Origin: Streptomyces sp. PKU-EA00015
GTDB lineage: Bacteria > Actinomycetota > Actinomycetes > Streptomycetales > Streptomycetaceae
Direction of reading: 5' to 3'
DNA length: 64,000 nucleotides
Assembly: GCF_013387495.1 (NCBI RefSeq)
Contig: NZ_JABZEE010000015.1
Coordinates: forward strand, 186,001 to 250,000
Shown: piece after piece, positions 49,443 through 57,661 of the stretch
Numbering within the stretch: position 1 is the stretch's first letter
Layout of the letters: each line of letters begins with the position of its first letter
The notes under the pieces: generated by a model
What the model was told of the DNA's origin: nothing
Seen by the model: the letters and a program-made list of their open reading frames with translations, nothing else
Databases searched by the model: none
Position numbers and translations under genes: made by a program

Positions 49443-51400
49443 CGCTGGGCCGCGTGGGCCGGGGCCGGGGCGGTGCGAGGCCGGGCCGGGTGGGTGAGGA
49501 GGTCGGCGGCGAGTGCGTCGGCGTCCCGGTAGAAGAGGGTGTTGACGCCGGGCCGGCTGCTGCCGACCTGGGTGAACCAGCGGGTGTGCTCGGTGGGGAT
49601 GCCGATGGCGTAGAGGTCGGTGAGGATCTTGCCGTCGCGGTCGATGACGTGGAACGGGGCGGGGGTGACGGCCATGCCTGTGCTGTCGAGGCGCTGGCCG
49701 TGGACGAGGTCCTCGACGACGTATTCGCTGACGATGCCGTCGGCGAGGAGTTGGCGGATGAGCGGGGAGGTGTCCCGGGCGAGGGCGGGGGTGGGGATCC
49801 GTGCCTCGATGAGGGCGGTGAGGTGGTGGCCGGAGCCGTCGACCTGCGGTGAGTGGACGTGGAAGCGGCCCGCTTGTTCGTCGGTGGTGAAGCGGGCGTC
49901 GGGGCCTGCGATGTCGACGAGGCCGGTTTCGATGAGCGCGAGCAGTTGTTGCACGCGTTCTCGGGGCGGCCCGGCCGAGAGCAGCGCGTTGGCGGGCAGG
50001 AAGTGGGTGTGGAAGGCGTGCCGGTGGGAGTGGGGCAGCAGGCCGCCGTGGTCGACCGCCTCGCGCACGATGTTGCGGATGTCGCGCAGGACGTCGAGGG
50101 CGGCCTTGAGCGGGCCGTCGTGGTTTCCGAGTTCGGCCTGGTGGAGGTCGTGGCGGATGTGCTGGAGCAGTTCGCTGCGGAAGGTGGCGGGGGAGGAGAA
50201 GTGGCGGTGGGCGAACGGCCGTGCCAGGCGGAAGATGTCGGGCGGTTCGACCTCGGGCAGGCCTGTCTCGGCCAGCAGTGCCCGCACTGCCTGCGGGTCG
50301 CCGGCGACGGCGAGGTGACGACGGGCGAACGCGGCCGCGGCGGCCTCGCCGAGACGGGTGCGCACGTGTGTCGTGCAGTAGACGTGCTCGACCTCGCTGA
50401 GCAGCAGCGGCAGTACGTCCTGGGCGAAGTCCAGTCGGGGGCTGCCGCTGACCTGTTCGCGGTGGTGGCGCGCGGCGTTCAGTGCCGCGCGGGTCAGGAA
50501 GCGGGCCGTGTGGCTGTACTGGGGGCTCTTCTGGTTGCGGCCCCGGGCCGGGATGGGCAGGCCGCTGCGGGATGCGGCGACGATGCGGGGTTCGGCACCG
50601 CTGGGGCGGTAGGTCAGCGAGCCGTCGGCCGCGGTGACGAAGGTGCCGCCGCGGCCGACGGTGAGGCTGAGCATGACGTCGTAGAAGGACAGGCCCATGC
50701 CGCGGATCCCGACCGTCGTGCGGGGCGGGACGGCGGCGGGGGAGAGGTCCATCTCGGCGGCGGAGTCGGCGGGCACGTAGTGCAGCTGGGGGTGGCGTGC
50801 GGCGAAGTCGGTCAGTTCCTGCTCGGCGGCGGTGGGGGCGTTGGTGGGGTGGCCGGTGGCGAGGACGACTTTGTCCACGGTCAGGGTGCCCGGTTCGTGG
50901 TCGAGTTGGAGGTGGTAGCCGCCGGCGGGGCGGGCGGTGAGGGCGGTGACCCGGGCGTGTAGGGGCAGCAGGTCGGTGCCGGGCGGCACGTGGCTGCGGA
51001 TGGTGTCGAAGACGAAGCGTAAGTACTGGCCGTAACGCCGGCGGGAGGCGTAGTCGTCCGGGCCGAGGGGCTGTTCTTCGCGGGTGGGGGACCGCTCGGC
51101 GTCCCATTGGCCGAGCGAGGGCCCGGCGCCGGGCCGGGCGGGGCCCGCGTCCGGGGCGCCGGAGTACATGGTGACCTGGCCCACGACGGTGTTCATGGTG
51201 AACCAGCTGGGCTGGTCGGTGCGCCAGACGCGGCCCGCGCCGACCTCGACGGCGTCGATCGCGTAAAGGCGCACCGGGCGGTTCGAGGGGCCGTGGGTGT
51301 GGAGGCGGTGGACGAGGCGTTCGAGGACGGATATGCCTCGGGGCCCGGTGCCGATGACGGCGATGCTGAGCGGGCTCGCGCGGTGGGCGGCTGTGGTCAC
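49439..51400 (-). CDS. FAD/NAD(P)-binding oxidoreductase (large, PF13454-like)
   Basis: The 653-residue protein from GTG 51400 (VTTAAHRASPLSIAVIGTGP) has the FAD motif IAVIGTGPRGISVLERLVHR and then VYEV-type text in AIDAVEVGAGRVWRTDQPSW with FTMNTVVGQVTMYSG. A mid-chain segment KVVLATGHPTNAPTAAEQEL resembles the ATGH motif of lysine/ornithine N-hydroxylase-like flavoproteins. VGIRGMGLSFYDVMLSLTVG gives a second nucleotide-binding motif. It fits the FAD-NAD(P)-binding family of uncharacterised monooxygenase- or dehydrogenase-like enzymes. It is 53 bp downstream of the mutase E-like gene and overlaps the ligase gene. Confidence 0.82.
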   Translation of the reverse strand: MTTAAHRASPLSIAVIGTGPRGISVLERLVHRLHTHGPSNRPVRLYAIDAVEVGAGRVWRTDQPSWFTMNTVVGQVTMYSGAPDAGPARPGAGPSLGQWDAERSPTREEQPLGPDDYASRRRYGQYLRFVFDTIRSHVPPGTDLLPLHARVTALTARPAGGYHLQLDHEPGTLTVDKVVLATGHPTNAPTAAEQELTDFAARHPQLHYVPADSAAEMDLSPAAVPPRTTVGIRGMGLSFYDVMLSLTVGRGGTFVTAADGSLTYRPSGAEPRIVAASRSGLPIPARGRNQKSPQYSHTARFLTRAALNAARHHREQVSGSPRLDFAQDVLPLLLSEVEHVYCTTHVRTRLGEAAAAAFARRHLAVAGDPQAVRALLAETGLPEVEPPDIFRLARPFAHRHFSSPATFRSELLQHIRHDLHQAELGNHDGPLKAALDVLRDIRNIVREAVDHGGLLPHSHRHAFHTHFLPANALLSAGPPRERVQQLLALIETGLVDIAGPDARFTTDEQAGRFHVHSPQVDGSGHHLTALIEARIPTPALARDTSPLIRQLLADGIVSEYVVEDLVHGQRLDSTGMAVTPAPFHVIDRDGKILTDLYAIGIPTEHTRWFTQVGSSRPGVNTLFYRDADALAADLLTHPARPRTAPAPAHAAQR

Positions 51401-51453
51401 GGTGGTTTCCCTTGCTTGCCGGGGTCGGGCTGGTCGTGGCGTGGCCGGGCCCG

Positions 51454-52785
51454 TCAGACCGGGTCGGGCGCGGACAGGTGGCGGGCGGGCTGCGGGCGGT
51501 TGGCGGCGAGCGCCTGACGGTCCAGGGTCCGCTGGACGTGGGAGAGCATGCCGAGCAGGTCGTGGGCCCGCAGTCGGGGTGTGCCGGCGGGCCGCGGGAG
51601 GGTCAGCGGCATACGGCCGGCGGTCAGCCAGCGCAGCCGGCCGTGGGTGTCGATGTAGCTGCGGGCCTGCTGGGCGTTGTCGGCGTGCAGGCAGTACGGG
51701 ACGTCGAGGATGCCCCGCCTGAAGGCTTCGGTCAGGGCCCGTCCGATGTCGGGGTGCAACTCGAGCACGGCGTTGATCAGTGCGCTCGCCTCGTGGTGGA
51801 CGGCCAGGCCGAGTTCCGGTTCGCCGTCCTGGTCGTCTGTCGCCGAGGCGGCGGTGCGGGGTACGGCTCGTGCGGCGGCCCAGGCCTCCTCCAGGGCCTG
51901 GACGTTGTCCTGGACCGTGGGGATGCGGTGTGCCTCGGCGGGGGTCTTGACGATGAGCCGCTCGGTGCCGGTGGCTGCGGCCAGCCGGGCACTGCGGCGC
52001 AGCAGCTCCAGCGCGCCGTGGGCGGTGCGCGGGAAGACGCCCATGTAGGTGTAGAGCACGACGTGCCAGTCGGTGCCGGCCAGGTGCTGGGCCGCCAGTC
52101 GGCGCAGGGCGCGGATGGCGTACGTGTCCTGGGTGTCGTCGGTCTGCTGGGCGTAGCTCAACGAGATGCTCTGCAGGCCGTGTTGACGGAAGAACATTCC
52201 TTCCAGCACCGACAGTGCCACCAGCAGGGAGGGTGGGCACAGCTGGCCGAGCATGCAGCCGCCGAAGCTCTCCATGTGAGCGCCCGGAACGCGGTGGGCG
52301 AGGACTTCGCTGGCCTGTGCCCAGGCGCGGACGGCGTCGTCCAGCGGGGTGCGGCTGTAGGGGAGGCAGTAGGACACGGGTCCGCCCTCGGTCGCGTCCA
52401 CTCCCGCGTCGACCAGGGCGTGGACGACGCCGAGGGGCAGCGGGGTGCCGTGGCGGACCTGAAGGGGCAGGCTCCCGGCCCCCGCACCGGCGATCATGGC
52501 GCGGGTGGCGGCGGCCCCGTGGGCGACGATCGGGAAGCCGTTGAGGTCGGCACCCGCGGCCAGGGCACGGCGGGCGGCGTCGTGGTCTCCGACGCGGGTG
52601 TAGCTGTCGAGGGTGATCGTGCCGACCGTACGGGCTCGGGCGCGGGCGACCGCGCGCAGCCCGGAGGCCATCTGGGTGCGGGTGGGAAAGCCCATACGGG
52701 GCTGGACGAGGAGATCGCCGGCGTCACGGGCCTGGGCGACTGCGGTGGCGAACCGGCCGAGGCGGACGGAGGGATGGGCGCTCAT
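51454..52785 (-). CDS. Methylaspartate (glutamate) mutase E subunit homologue
   Basis: The 443-residue protein contains LVQPRMGFPTRTQMASGLRA, TVGTITLDSYTRVGDHDAAR, LNGFPIVAHGAAATRAMIAG, LPLQVRHGTPLPLGVVHALV and DATEGGPVSYCLPYSRTPLD. These fit the TIM-barrel E (epsilon) chain of adenosylcobalamin-dependent glutamate mutase, including the R-HGTP and EGGP-x-SY-C-LPYSR signatures of the substrate site. It is shorter than the usual 480 residues. It overlaps the B12-binding subunit gene by ATGA. Glutamate mutase interconverts glutamate and 3-methylaspartate; the true substrate here may be a related amino or hydroxy acid. Confidence 0.88.
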   Translation of the reverse strand: MSAHPSVRLGRFATAVAQARDAGDLLVQPRMGFPTRTQMASGLRAVARARARTVGTITLDSYTRVGDHDAARRALAAGADLNGFPIVAHGAAATRAMIAGAGAGSLPLQVRHGTPLPLGVVHALVDAGVDATEGGPVSYCLPYSRTPLDDAVRAWAQASEVLAHRVPGAHMESFGGCMLGQLCPPSLLVALSVLEGMFFRQHGLQSISLSYAQQTDDTQDTYAIRALRRLAAQHLAGTDWHVVLYTYMGVFPRTAHGALELLRRSARLAAATGTERLIVKTPAEAHRIPTVQDNVQALEEAWAAARAVPRTAASATDDQDGEPELGLAVHHEASALINAVLELHPDIGRALTEAFRRGILDVPYCLHADNAQQARSYIDTHGRLRWLTAGRMPLTLPRPAGTPRLRAHDLLGMLSHVQRTLDRQALAANRPQPARHLSAPDPV

Positions 52786-53261
52786 GACGCGGCGCGGCCG
52801 GGCAGGAGTTGCCTGGGGTTGTCCAGGTACCGCTGGAACTCCTCGACGCCGCCCGAGTCGTCGAAGACGGCGTCGAAGCCCGCGGCGAGCAGGCCGGTGC
52901 CCAGGGCCGCGTCGCCCGGGCCCTGGGTCCCGAGCTTGCCGCCGATGACGACGGGCAGGTCCGCAAGGTCGGCCTCCGCCCGCAGACGGGTGATGAGCCT
53001 TCGGCCGTCCAGGTAGCCGTGGCCGTTCACGCTGCTGATGACGACGAGGTCCGGGCGCAGGCGGCGGCACTCGGCCAGCAGCAGGTCGTCCGGGACGCAG
53101 GCGCCGAGGTTGGCGACCTCGGCCCCGGTCTCCTCCACCAGCAGCTGCAGGAACACCAGGTTCCAGGTGTGGGAGTCGGAGGAGACGCTCGAGACCACGA
53201 CACGTCGCGCGGGCCGTGCGTGGCGTACCGGTGCGGAAGGGGGCAGGACGGGGGCGGGCAT
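52782..53261 (-). CDS. Cobalamin-binding mutase S subunit homologue
   Basis: The 159-residue protein has the B12-binding flavodoxin-like fold: VVVSSVSSDSHTWNLVFLQL (the D-x-H cobalt-ligand loop with H in SDSH), LRPDLVVISSVNGHGYLDGR and LPVVIGGKLGTQGPGDAALG (the GG motif). It corresponds to subunit S (sigma) of glutamate mutase. The standard D-x-H-x-x-G appears as D-S-H-T-W-N, so the conserved glycine is replaced by N. An N-terminal extension of about 20 residues precedes the fold. It is translated with the E-like subunit by overlap. Confidence 0.87.
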   Translation of the reverse strand: MPAPVLPPSAPVRHARPARRVVVSSVSSDSHTWNLVFLQLLVEETGAEVANLGACVPDDLLLAECRRLRPDLVVISSVNGHGYLDGRRLITRLRAEADLADLPVVIGGKLGTQGPGDAALGTGLLAAGFDAVFDDSGGVEEFQRYLDNPRQLLPGRAAS

Positions 53262-53312
53262 GGCGGAGCCTCACAAGCTCGGTCGGGGGGACGGCTGGAC
53301 GAAGGGACCGGT

Positions 53313-53729
53313 TCAGGCGCCGGCGGCCGCGCCGACGGGGCGGATGGCCCGGTCGGGGGTACGGGCGGCGGCGGGACGGGTCCGGACGGCCAGCACGGTG
53401 CAGCCCGTACGGCTGGACATCTGGTGCTGCGTACCGGGTGCCTCGACGACGAGGTCGCCTTTGGTGTAGCTGGCACCGTCGCTGTGGTCGAGCGTGCCGT
53501 CGAGGACGAGCATGAGCTCGAAGCCGAGGTGCTCGTGGTAGTCGCCGTGGGCGCCGGGCGGGAAGCGGAGCAGCAGGCCGGCCGAGTCCTCGCCCTGAGC
53601 GGCGTCCGGTGCCCACAGAACGTGGTGCTCGACGCCCACGCGTCCCGGCTCCTGCCACGCCACCCAGTCCACTTCGTCGATGTCGAAGCCGCTGCGGAAT
53701 ACATTCCGGATGCAGTGGATATCACTCAT
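53313..53729 (-). CDS. Cupin domain protein (ChrR-like)
   Basis: The 138-residue protein starts MSDIHCIRNVFRSGFDIDEV. RFPPGAHGDYHEHLGFELML is cupin motif 1 with the metal-type histidines and glutamate, and GDLVVEAPGTQHQMSSRTGC is motif 2 with the second histidine. It is likely a small metal-binding enzyme or sensor. It is the first gene of the mutase operon, with an AGGAG just before the ATG that lies within a long-range inverted repeat (53739-53748 / 53835-53844). Confidence 0.85.
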   Translation of the reverse strand: MSDIHCIRNVFRSGFDIDEVDWVAWQEPGRVGVEHHVLWAPDAAQGEDSAGLLLRFPPGAHGDYHEHLGFELMLVLDGTLDHSDGASYTKGDLVVEAPGTQHQMSSRTGCTVLAVRTRPAAARTPDRAIRPVGAAAGA

Positions 53730-53738
53730 GTGGTTCTC

Positions 53739-53844
53739 CTGATTCCTGAAAGGGCTGTTCGGACGCGATTGCGCATGTACGGGTTTCTCACCCTACGGTC
53801 GTGTCCGTCGCCTGTTTTCGGTGAGAATCGATAACAGGAATCAG
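53739..53844 (-). promoter_or_regulatory. Leader with nested inverted repeats upstream of the cupin-mutase operon
   Basis: Outer arms CTGATTCCTG (53739-53748) and CAGGAATCAG (53835-53844) are perfect 10-bp complements about 86 bp apart. Inner arms TTCTCACC (53785-53792) and GGTGAGAA (53820-53827) are perfect 8-bp complements. If transcribed toward the cupin gene, the outer helix would pair next to its Shine-Dalgarno. It could instead be a pair of LysR-type DNA sites. No match to a cobalamin riboswitch box was seen. Confidence 0.5.
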
Positions 53845-53893
53845 TCTTTTCGGGGTCTGGGCCCGGTGCCGGAATTCGGGGCGGGAAGGACTT

Positions 53894-53932
53894 CGGCCGG
53901 TGCGCCGTCCCGTGGGGACGGCGCACCGGCCG
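53894..53932 (-). terminator. Strong hairpin terminator after the LysR gene
   Basis: CGGCCGGTGCGCCGTCC (53894-53910) is exactly complementary to 53916-53932 with a 5-nt loop. It begins about 23 nt after the LysR stop and separates the regulator from the cupin-mutase operon. Confidence 0.8.
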
Positions 53933-53954
53933 GTGCATGCCGTGCAGCGGTCCG

Positions 53955-54863
53955 TCAGACCCCCAGGGCCTGTCGGGCTGCGGCGCCGGGAGCCTTGCGG
54001 ACCAGGTCGAGGAAGGCGGAGACGGCCGGCGGCAGCCATGTGGTGCCGGCCCACAGGGCCTGGACGTAGGCGTCGGTGCGCGGCAGGTCCTCGACCACGG
54101 CCAGGCCCTCCCATCCCAGGTCCTGTTCGACGGCCACCTCGGGGACCATGGCGATCCCCAGTCCGGCCCTGGCCAGGCTGATGGCGCTGCGGGTGGAACC
54201 GGCCTCCATGACCGACGGGTTGATGCCGCGCTCGGCCCGCAGGTGGCGCAGCAGGACCTCCTGGGAGACGCAGTCGGGGTCCACGACGAGCACCCGCCCG
54301 CCCTCCGGGCCGGAGCCGGGGGCCGGCGACGGGTCCCCGACCGGTACGAGCGGCACCTTGAACAGCGACTGCCGGCTGATGCCGGGAGCACGCGGCACCT
54401 CATCGGCCGGATCGGTGGTGAGCGTGAGGCCGATGTCGACCTCGCCGGCGGCGACCGCGTTCTCGACCTCGGTCGCGGTCATGACCTTGGGGGAGACCTG
54501 GACGCCGGGGTAGCGGTACCGGCACTCGCGGACCAGCTCGCCCATCTCGTACTCCATGAGCAGCGCGGTCGAACCCACGACGACGCGCCCGGTGGCCTCG
54601 CCGTTGGCTTTGAGTGCCGCGGACATCTCGTCCACGACGGAGAATATGCGGCCGACGTATGTCTGGAATACTTCTCCGGCCGCGGTGAGCCGGACCCCGT
54701 GGGGAAGTCGCTGGAACAGCGATAAGCCCACGCGGTTCTCGATCGTGCGTATATGTGCGGTGACGCTCGACTGGGCATAGCCGAGATTTCTGGCGCTTTT
54801 GGTGAGACTTCCGGTTCTGGCTACTTCCCAGAAGGTTCTCAGCTGATACATCGTCAAGTCCAT
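53955..54863 (-). CDS. LysR family transcriptional regulator
   Basis: The 302-residue protein starts MDLTMYQLRTFWEVARTGSL, with the LysR helix-turn-helix TKSARNLGYAQSSVTAHIRT in residues 20-40 and IENRVGLSLFQRLPHGVRLT after it. GGGGGGAAG precedes the ATG at 54863. The effector domain has VGSTALLMEYEMGELVREC and a C-terminal PBP-like lobe (SLARAGLGIAMVPEVAVEQD). LysR regulators are often divergent from their targets; here it points the same way as the mutase operon and is separated from it by a terminator. It is still the likeliest local regulator. Confidence 0.9.
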   Translation of the reverse strand: MDLTMYQLRTFWEVARTGSLTKSARNLGYAQSSVTAHIRTIENRVGLSLFQRLPHGVRLTAAGEVFQTYVGRIFSVVDEMSAALKANGEATGRVVVGSTALLMEYEMGELVRECRYRYPGVQVSPKVMTATEVENAVAAGEVDIGLTLTTDPADEVPRAPGISRQSLFKVPLVPVGDPSPAPGSGPEGGRVLVVDPDCVSQEVLLRHLRAERGINPSVMEAGSTRSAISLARAGLGIAMVPEVAVEQDLGWEGLAVVEDLPRTDAYVQALWAGTTWLPPAVSAFLDLVRKAPGAAARQALGV

Positions 54864-55488
54864 TGTCTTCCCCCCCGTAGCAATGGCCACCCCGCCCCCC
54901 ATTCTAATGAATAAGATGACATCTTGCCGTTAGGGATGCTGGCATGCGAGGCGGCCCCTTGGCAATACGCCAGTGGCGGGAAAGCGCTGGATCGTAACGC
55001 TCCGTATTGATTACCGTCGGTGACGGCGCTCTTGGCGGAGGATCCGCTCTCCGTCGGGGCGGAGGCGGAGGCCCAGGTTCCCTCCTTAGCTATGGCGAGA
55101 AGGGGGCGGACCGGCAGGACGCGGGCACAAGCGCGTCACGCACGGTCACGGTCCGCCGGGCCGGTGCCCCTCGGCCCCTGTGGTGCTCGGGGAAGTGTTC
55201 ACGGGGGCGTTGTGTGTCCGACACGGGCCGGGGCCTCGCACGGACGGATCGGCGGGGCCGATGGCAGCCATCCGGGACTCGAGCGTCCGAGGCCTCGGTG
55301 TCTGGCTAGCGTCCGTCAGAGGGGGCTGCGCGGCTCGCCCGCGGCCGCTCCTGCGCCCTCACCGCCCGGGCAGGCCCTGCCGGCCCGGCTGCCGTGTCGT
55401 GACCTCCACGCGGCCGCACCGGCGTGTCCGCCGCCGGCCGCTCTCCTGCTTTCCGGCTCATATCCCGAACGACCGAAGGACGGGTCGC
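54864..55488. other. Intergenic, nothing recognised
   Basis: About 600 bp between the LysR start and the divergent DoxX-like gene hold no convincing gene. The region next to LysR is AT-richer (about 54895-54930), suiting a promoter. Confidence 0.4.
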
Positions 55489-56067
55489 ATGAACTCTGCC
55501 CTGGAACGTTCCCGCCGACGCGTGGCGACGGTAACGCAAGCCCTCGCCGCGCGCTACCACCCGTTCAGCGACCTCGCCCTGCGGATCAGCGTGGGGGTCG
55601 TCTTCGCCTGGTTCGGCATCCTGAAATTTCTCCCGGGCGCGAGCCCCGCGCAGGACATCGCCACCCGGTGCATGGGAGTTCTCTCCTTCGGGCTGGTCCC
55701 TGCCGAGGTCAGCCGGCCCTTGCTGGCCGTCATGGAGGTCGGCATCGGCCTGGGTCTGATCACGGGATGGCTGCTGCGCACGGTGCTGGCGGTGTTCTTC
55801 GTCCACATGGCGGGCGTCTTCGCCGCCCTCGTCATCGCGCCGGACGTGGTGTGGGCCCATGGCTCACCGCTGCTGCCCACGCTGGAAGGGCAGTACATCA
55901 TCAAGAACATCGTGCTGGTGACGGCATGCCTTGCGGTCGCGTCCCATCTCGGACCGCGGAGGGCCGCCCCGAACGCTGCGCCCGGCCCGGACGCTGCGCC
56001 CGCCGCGGACGCTCCGCTCCGCGTGCTGTCGGGTGCCGGGCCGGCCGGGCGTCCGCCGGCGTCCTGA
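55489..56067 (+). CDS. DoxX-like membrane protein
   Basis: The 192-residue protein (MNSALERSRRRVATVTQALA) has about four membrane helices: LALRISVGVVFAWFGILKFL, PLLAVMEVGIGLGLITGWLL, TVLAVFFVHMAGVFAALVIA and IIKNIVLVTACLAVASHLG. The pattern of GILKFLPG near the N-terminus and the four-helix layout fit the DoxX/DUF417 group. These proteins influence redox or thiol stress responses in some bacteria. The last 35 residues are Ala/Pro-rich and probably cytoplasmic. GAAGGA lies 9 nt before the ATG. Confidence 0.8.
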   Translation: MNSALERSRRRVATVTQALAARYHPFSDLALRISVGVVFAWFGILKFLPGASPAQDIATRCMGVLSFGLVPAEVSRPLLAVMEVGIGLGLITGWLLRTVLAVFFVHMAGVFAALVIAPDVVWAHGSPLLPTLEGQYIIKNIVLVTACLAVASHLGPRRAAPNAAPGPDAAPAADAPLRVLSGAGPAGRPPAS

Positions 56068-56145
56068 GCGGCGACGGCGCCGCAACGCCGGTCCCGGGGA
56101 GCGGGCATCCGCCCCGTTTCCCGCCGAAGGGCCGGTGTTGCGGTG

Positions 56146-56772
56146 TCAGGAGGTCTTCCGGTTCCGCTCGTAGTGACGTGCTGCCCGGGCACGGTTGCCG
56201 CAGCCCGCCGAACACCACTCGCGCCGGGGGTGGTCCTTGAGGAAGTAGAGCACGCAGCCCGGCGCGTGACAGGCCCTCAGCTGTGCGATGTCCGGACCCC
56301 CGAACAGGTCGACGGCCTGCTGGGCGATCTCCGCACGGGCCGTCGCCAGCCGGTCGACCGATCCGCACGCCAGTGCCCGCGGCCCCCCGCCCCAGGACAG
56401 CTCGCGCCAGCGCGGCGCCGCCCGCACCTGCTGGTTGACCGTCTCGACGGCCTCCTGCGGTGCGTCACCGCCTCTGACGGCGACGCCGGTCAGGGTGCGG
56501 ACGGCGTCCCTGAGGGCGCGGGTGGCCGCCAGGTCCCGCTCGTTCGTGCGCAGCAGGTCCCCGTCGTCGAGCGGCACGGCGAACCGGTGCCGGTTGTCCC
56601 GGAACCAGGCGGCCACGTGCTCCACCGTCTGCAGCCCGTCGACCAGCCGGCCGCGTGCCGCATAGGTGGCGTTTCCCAGTTCGATCGGCAGCGGCTCACC
56701 CAGCGTGGGGGCGCCACCGCCCCGAAGTTCGTCCAGTTTCACCCCCTGATGGTAAGGCCGCCTTGCAACCAT
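56146..56772 (-). CDS. CGNR zinc finger (ABATE) transcriptional regulator
   Basis: The 208-residue protein (198 if started at GTG 56742) has an N-terminal ABATE-type helical domain and a C-terminal zinc finger: LRACHAPGCVLYFLKDHPRR then EWCSAGCGNRARAARHYERN. The C-x4-C...C-x3-CGNR pattern is diagnostic. CGNR proteins are stress-response regulators of uncertain ligand. It is divergent from an AhpD-like gene, and a perfect inverted repeat at 56813-56837 lies in the gap, so that gene is its probable target. Confidence 0.85.
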   Translation of the reverse strand: MVARRPYHQGVKLDELRGGGAPTLGEPLPIELGNATYAARGRLVDGLQTVEHVAAWFRDNRHRFAVPLDDGDLLRTNERDLAATRALRDAVRTLTGVAVRGGDAPQEAVETVNQQVRAAPRWRELSWGGGPRALACGSVDRLATARAEIAQQAVDLFGGPDIAQLRACHAPGCVLYFLKDHPRREWCSAGCGNRARAARHYERNRKTS

Positions 56773-56812
56773 AAGAAGTCTGTGCCATCGTTCTAACGTC
56801 AGAAACGCGCAG

Positions 56813-56837
56813 CAACCGTTATAAATGTGAACGGTTG
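56813..56837. promoter_or_regulatory. Inverted repeat between the CGNR regulator and AhpD-like genes
   Basis: CAACCGTT and AACGGTTG are perfect 8-bp complements with a 9-bp AT-rich spacer. The right arm ends 20 bp before the AhpD-like start codon, a position suitable for repression. It is a candidate operator of the divergent CGNR regulator. Confidence 0.6.
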
Positions 56838-56857
56838 TCGATCACCCGGAGGCCCCC

Positions 56858-57400
56858 ATGTCCCGCCTGCCGATCATTGAGCCCGAGACCGCCCAGGGCT
56901 CCGCGGCCGAGCTCCTCGCCGCGGTCCACAAGGCCCTTGGCGTCACCCCGAACATGACCAAGGTGATGGCCAACAGCCCGGCCGTGCTCAAGGCCTACCT
57001 CGAGTTCTCCGGAGCGCTCGGCACCGGCAGCCTGCCGGTCGGCATCCGCGAGGCCATCGCGCTCGCCGTCGCCCAGGAGAACTCCTGCGACTACTGCCTT
57101 TCCGCCCACACCTACATCGCCACGAACCTCGCGGGCCTGAGCGAGTCGCAGGCGGCCGACGCCCGCCGCGCCACGTCGGGCGACATCAAGACCGCCGCCG
57201 TTCTCAAGCTCGCCACCGCTTTGGTCCGCACCCGCGGCAGCGTGGAGGAGAGCGACCTCAAGACCGCCCGTGAGGCCGGTCTGAACGACGCCGAGATCAC
57301 CGAGGTGATCGGCAACGTGGCGCTCAACGTGTTCACCAACTACCTCAACAAGGCCGCCGAGGTCGACATCGACTGGCCGGTGGTCAGCCACGTCGGCTGA
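56858..57400 (+). CDS. AhpD-like carboxymuconolactone decarboxylase family protein
   Basis: The 180-residue protein has the AhpD core AVAQENSCDYCLSAHTYIAT, with the redox CxxC at C77 and C80, E74 and H84 (E-x-x-C-x-x-C-x-x-x-H). Such proteins reduce peroxides or serve as thiol-disulfide partners of peroxiredoxins. GGAGG lies before the ATG at 56858. It is divergent from the CGNR regulator, with an inverted repeat between them. The pairing suggests an oxidant-induced defence unit together with the DoxX-like gene (inference). Confidence 0.9.
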   Translation: MSRLPIIEPETAQGSAAELLAAVHKALGVTPNMTKVMANSPAVLKAYLEFSGALGTGSLPVGIREAIALAVAQENSCDYCLSAHTYIATNLAGLSESQAADARRATSGDIKTAAVLKLATALVRTRGSVEESDLKTAREAGLNDAEITEVIGNVALNVFTNYLNKAAEVDIDWPVVSHVG

Positions 57401-57621
57401 GCAGGCCGCATCCGACAGGGCGCGCGGCCGCGGCCGCAGGCCGCCGGTCGAGCGCAGCAAGGGGGAGAACGTGGAGGCCGCGAGGGCTCGCGTCGCATGC
57501 GGCTTGGCCGCGTGAGTCTTCGAGCACCGGTCGACCGTTTGTCGCACGCCGAAGCGCCCTGGAGGCGAACGAACCGAGCCGCGCCCTTGCCCAACCGGCC
57601 TGCCGGCGCGCGATTCCGCGG

Positions 57622-57651
57622 GCGACCGGGCCACCCCCGGGGCCGGTCGCC
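57622..57651. terminator. Hairpin 1 after the AhpD-like gene
   Basis: GCGACCGG and CCGGTCGC pair across a C/G-rich loop, followed by CTCTTCC. It is a probable terminator, though more than 200 bp from the AhpD-like stop. Confidence 0.55.
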
Positions 57652-57661
57652 TCTTCCCCCG

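Noticed and set aside
53730..53850. Cobalamin riboswitch before the B12 mutase operon
   Set aside because: No B12-box-like GCCACTG sequence or typical core was visible; only the inverted repeats are reported.
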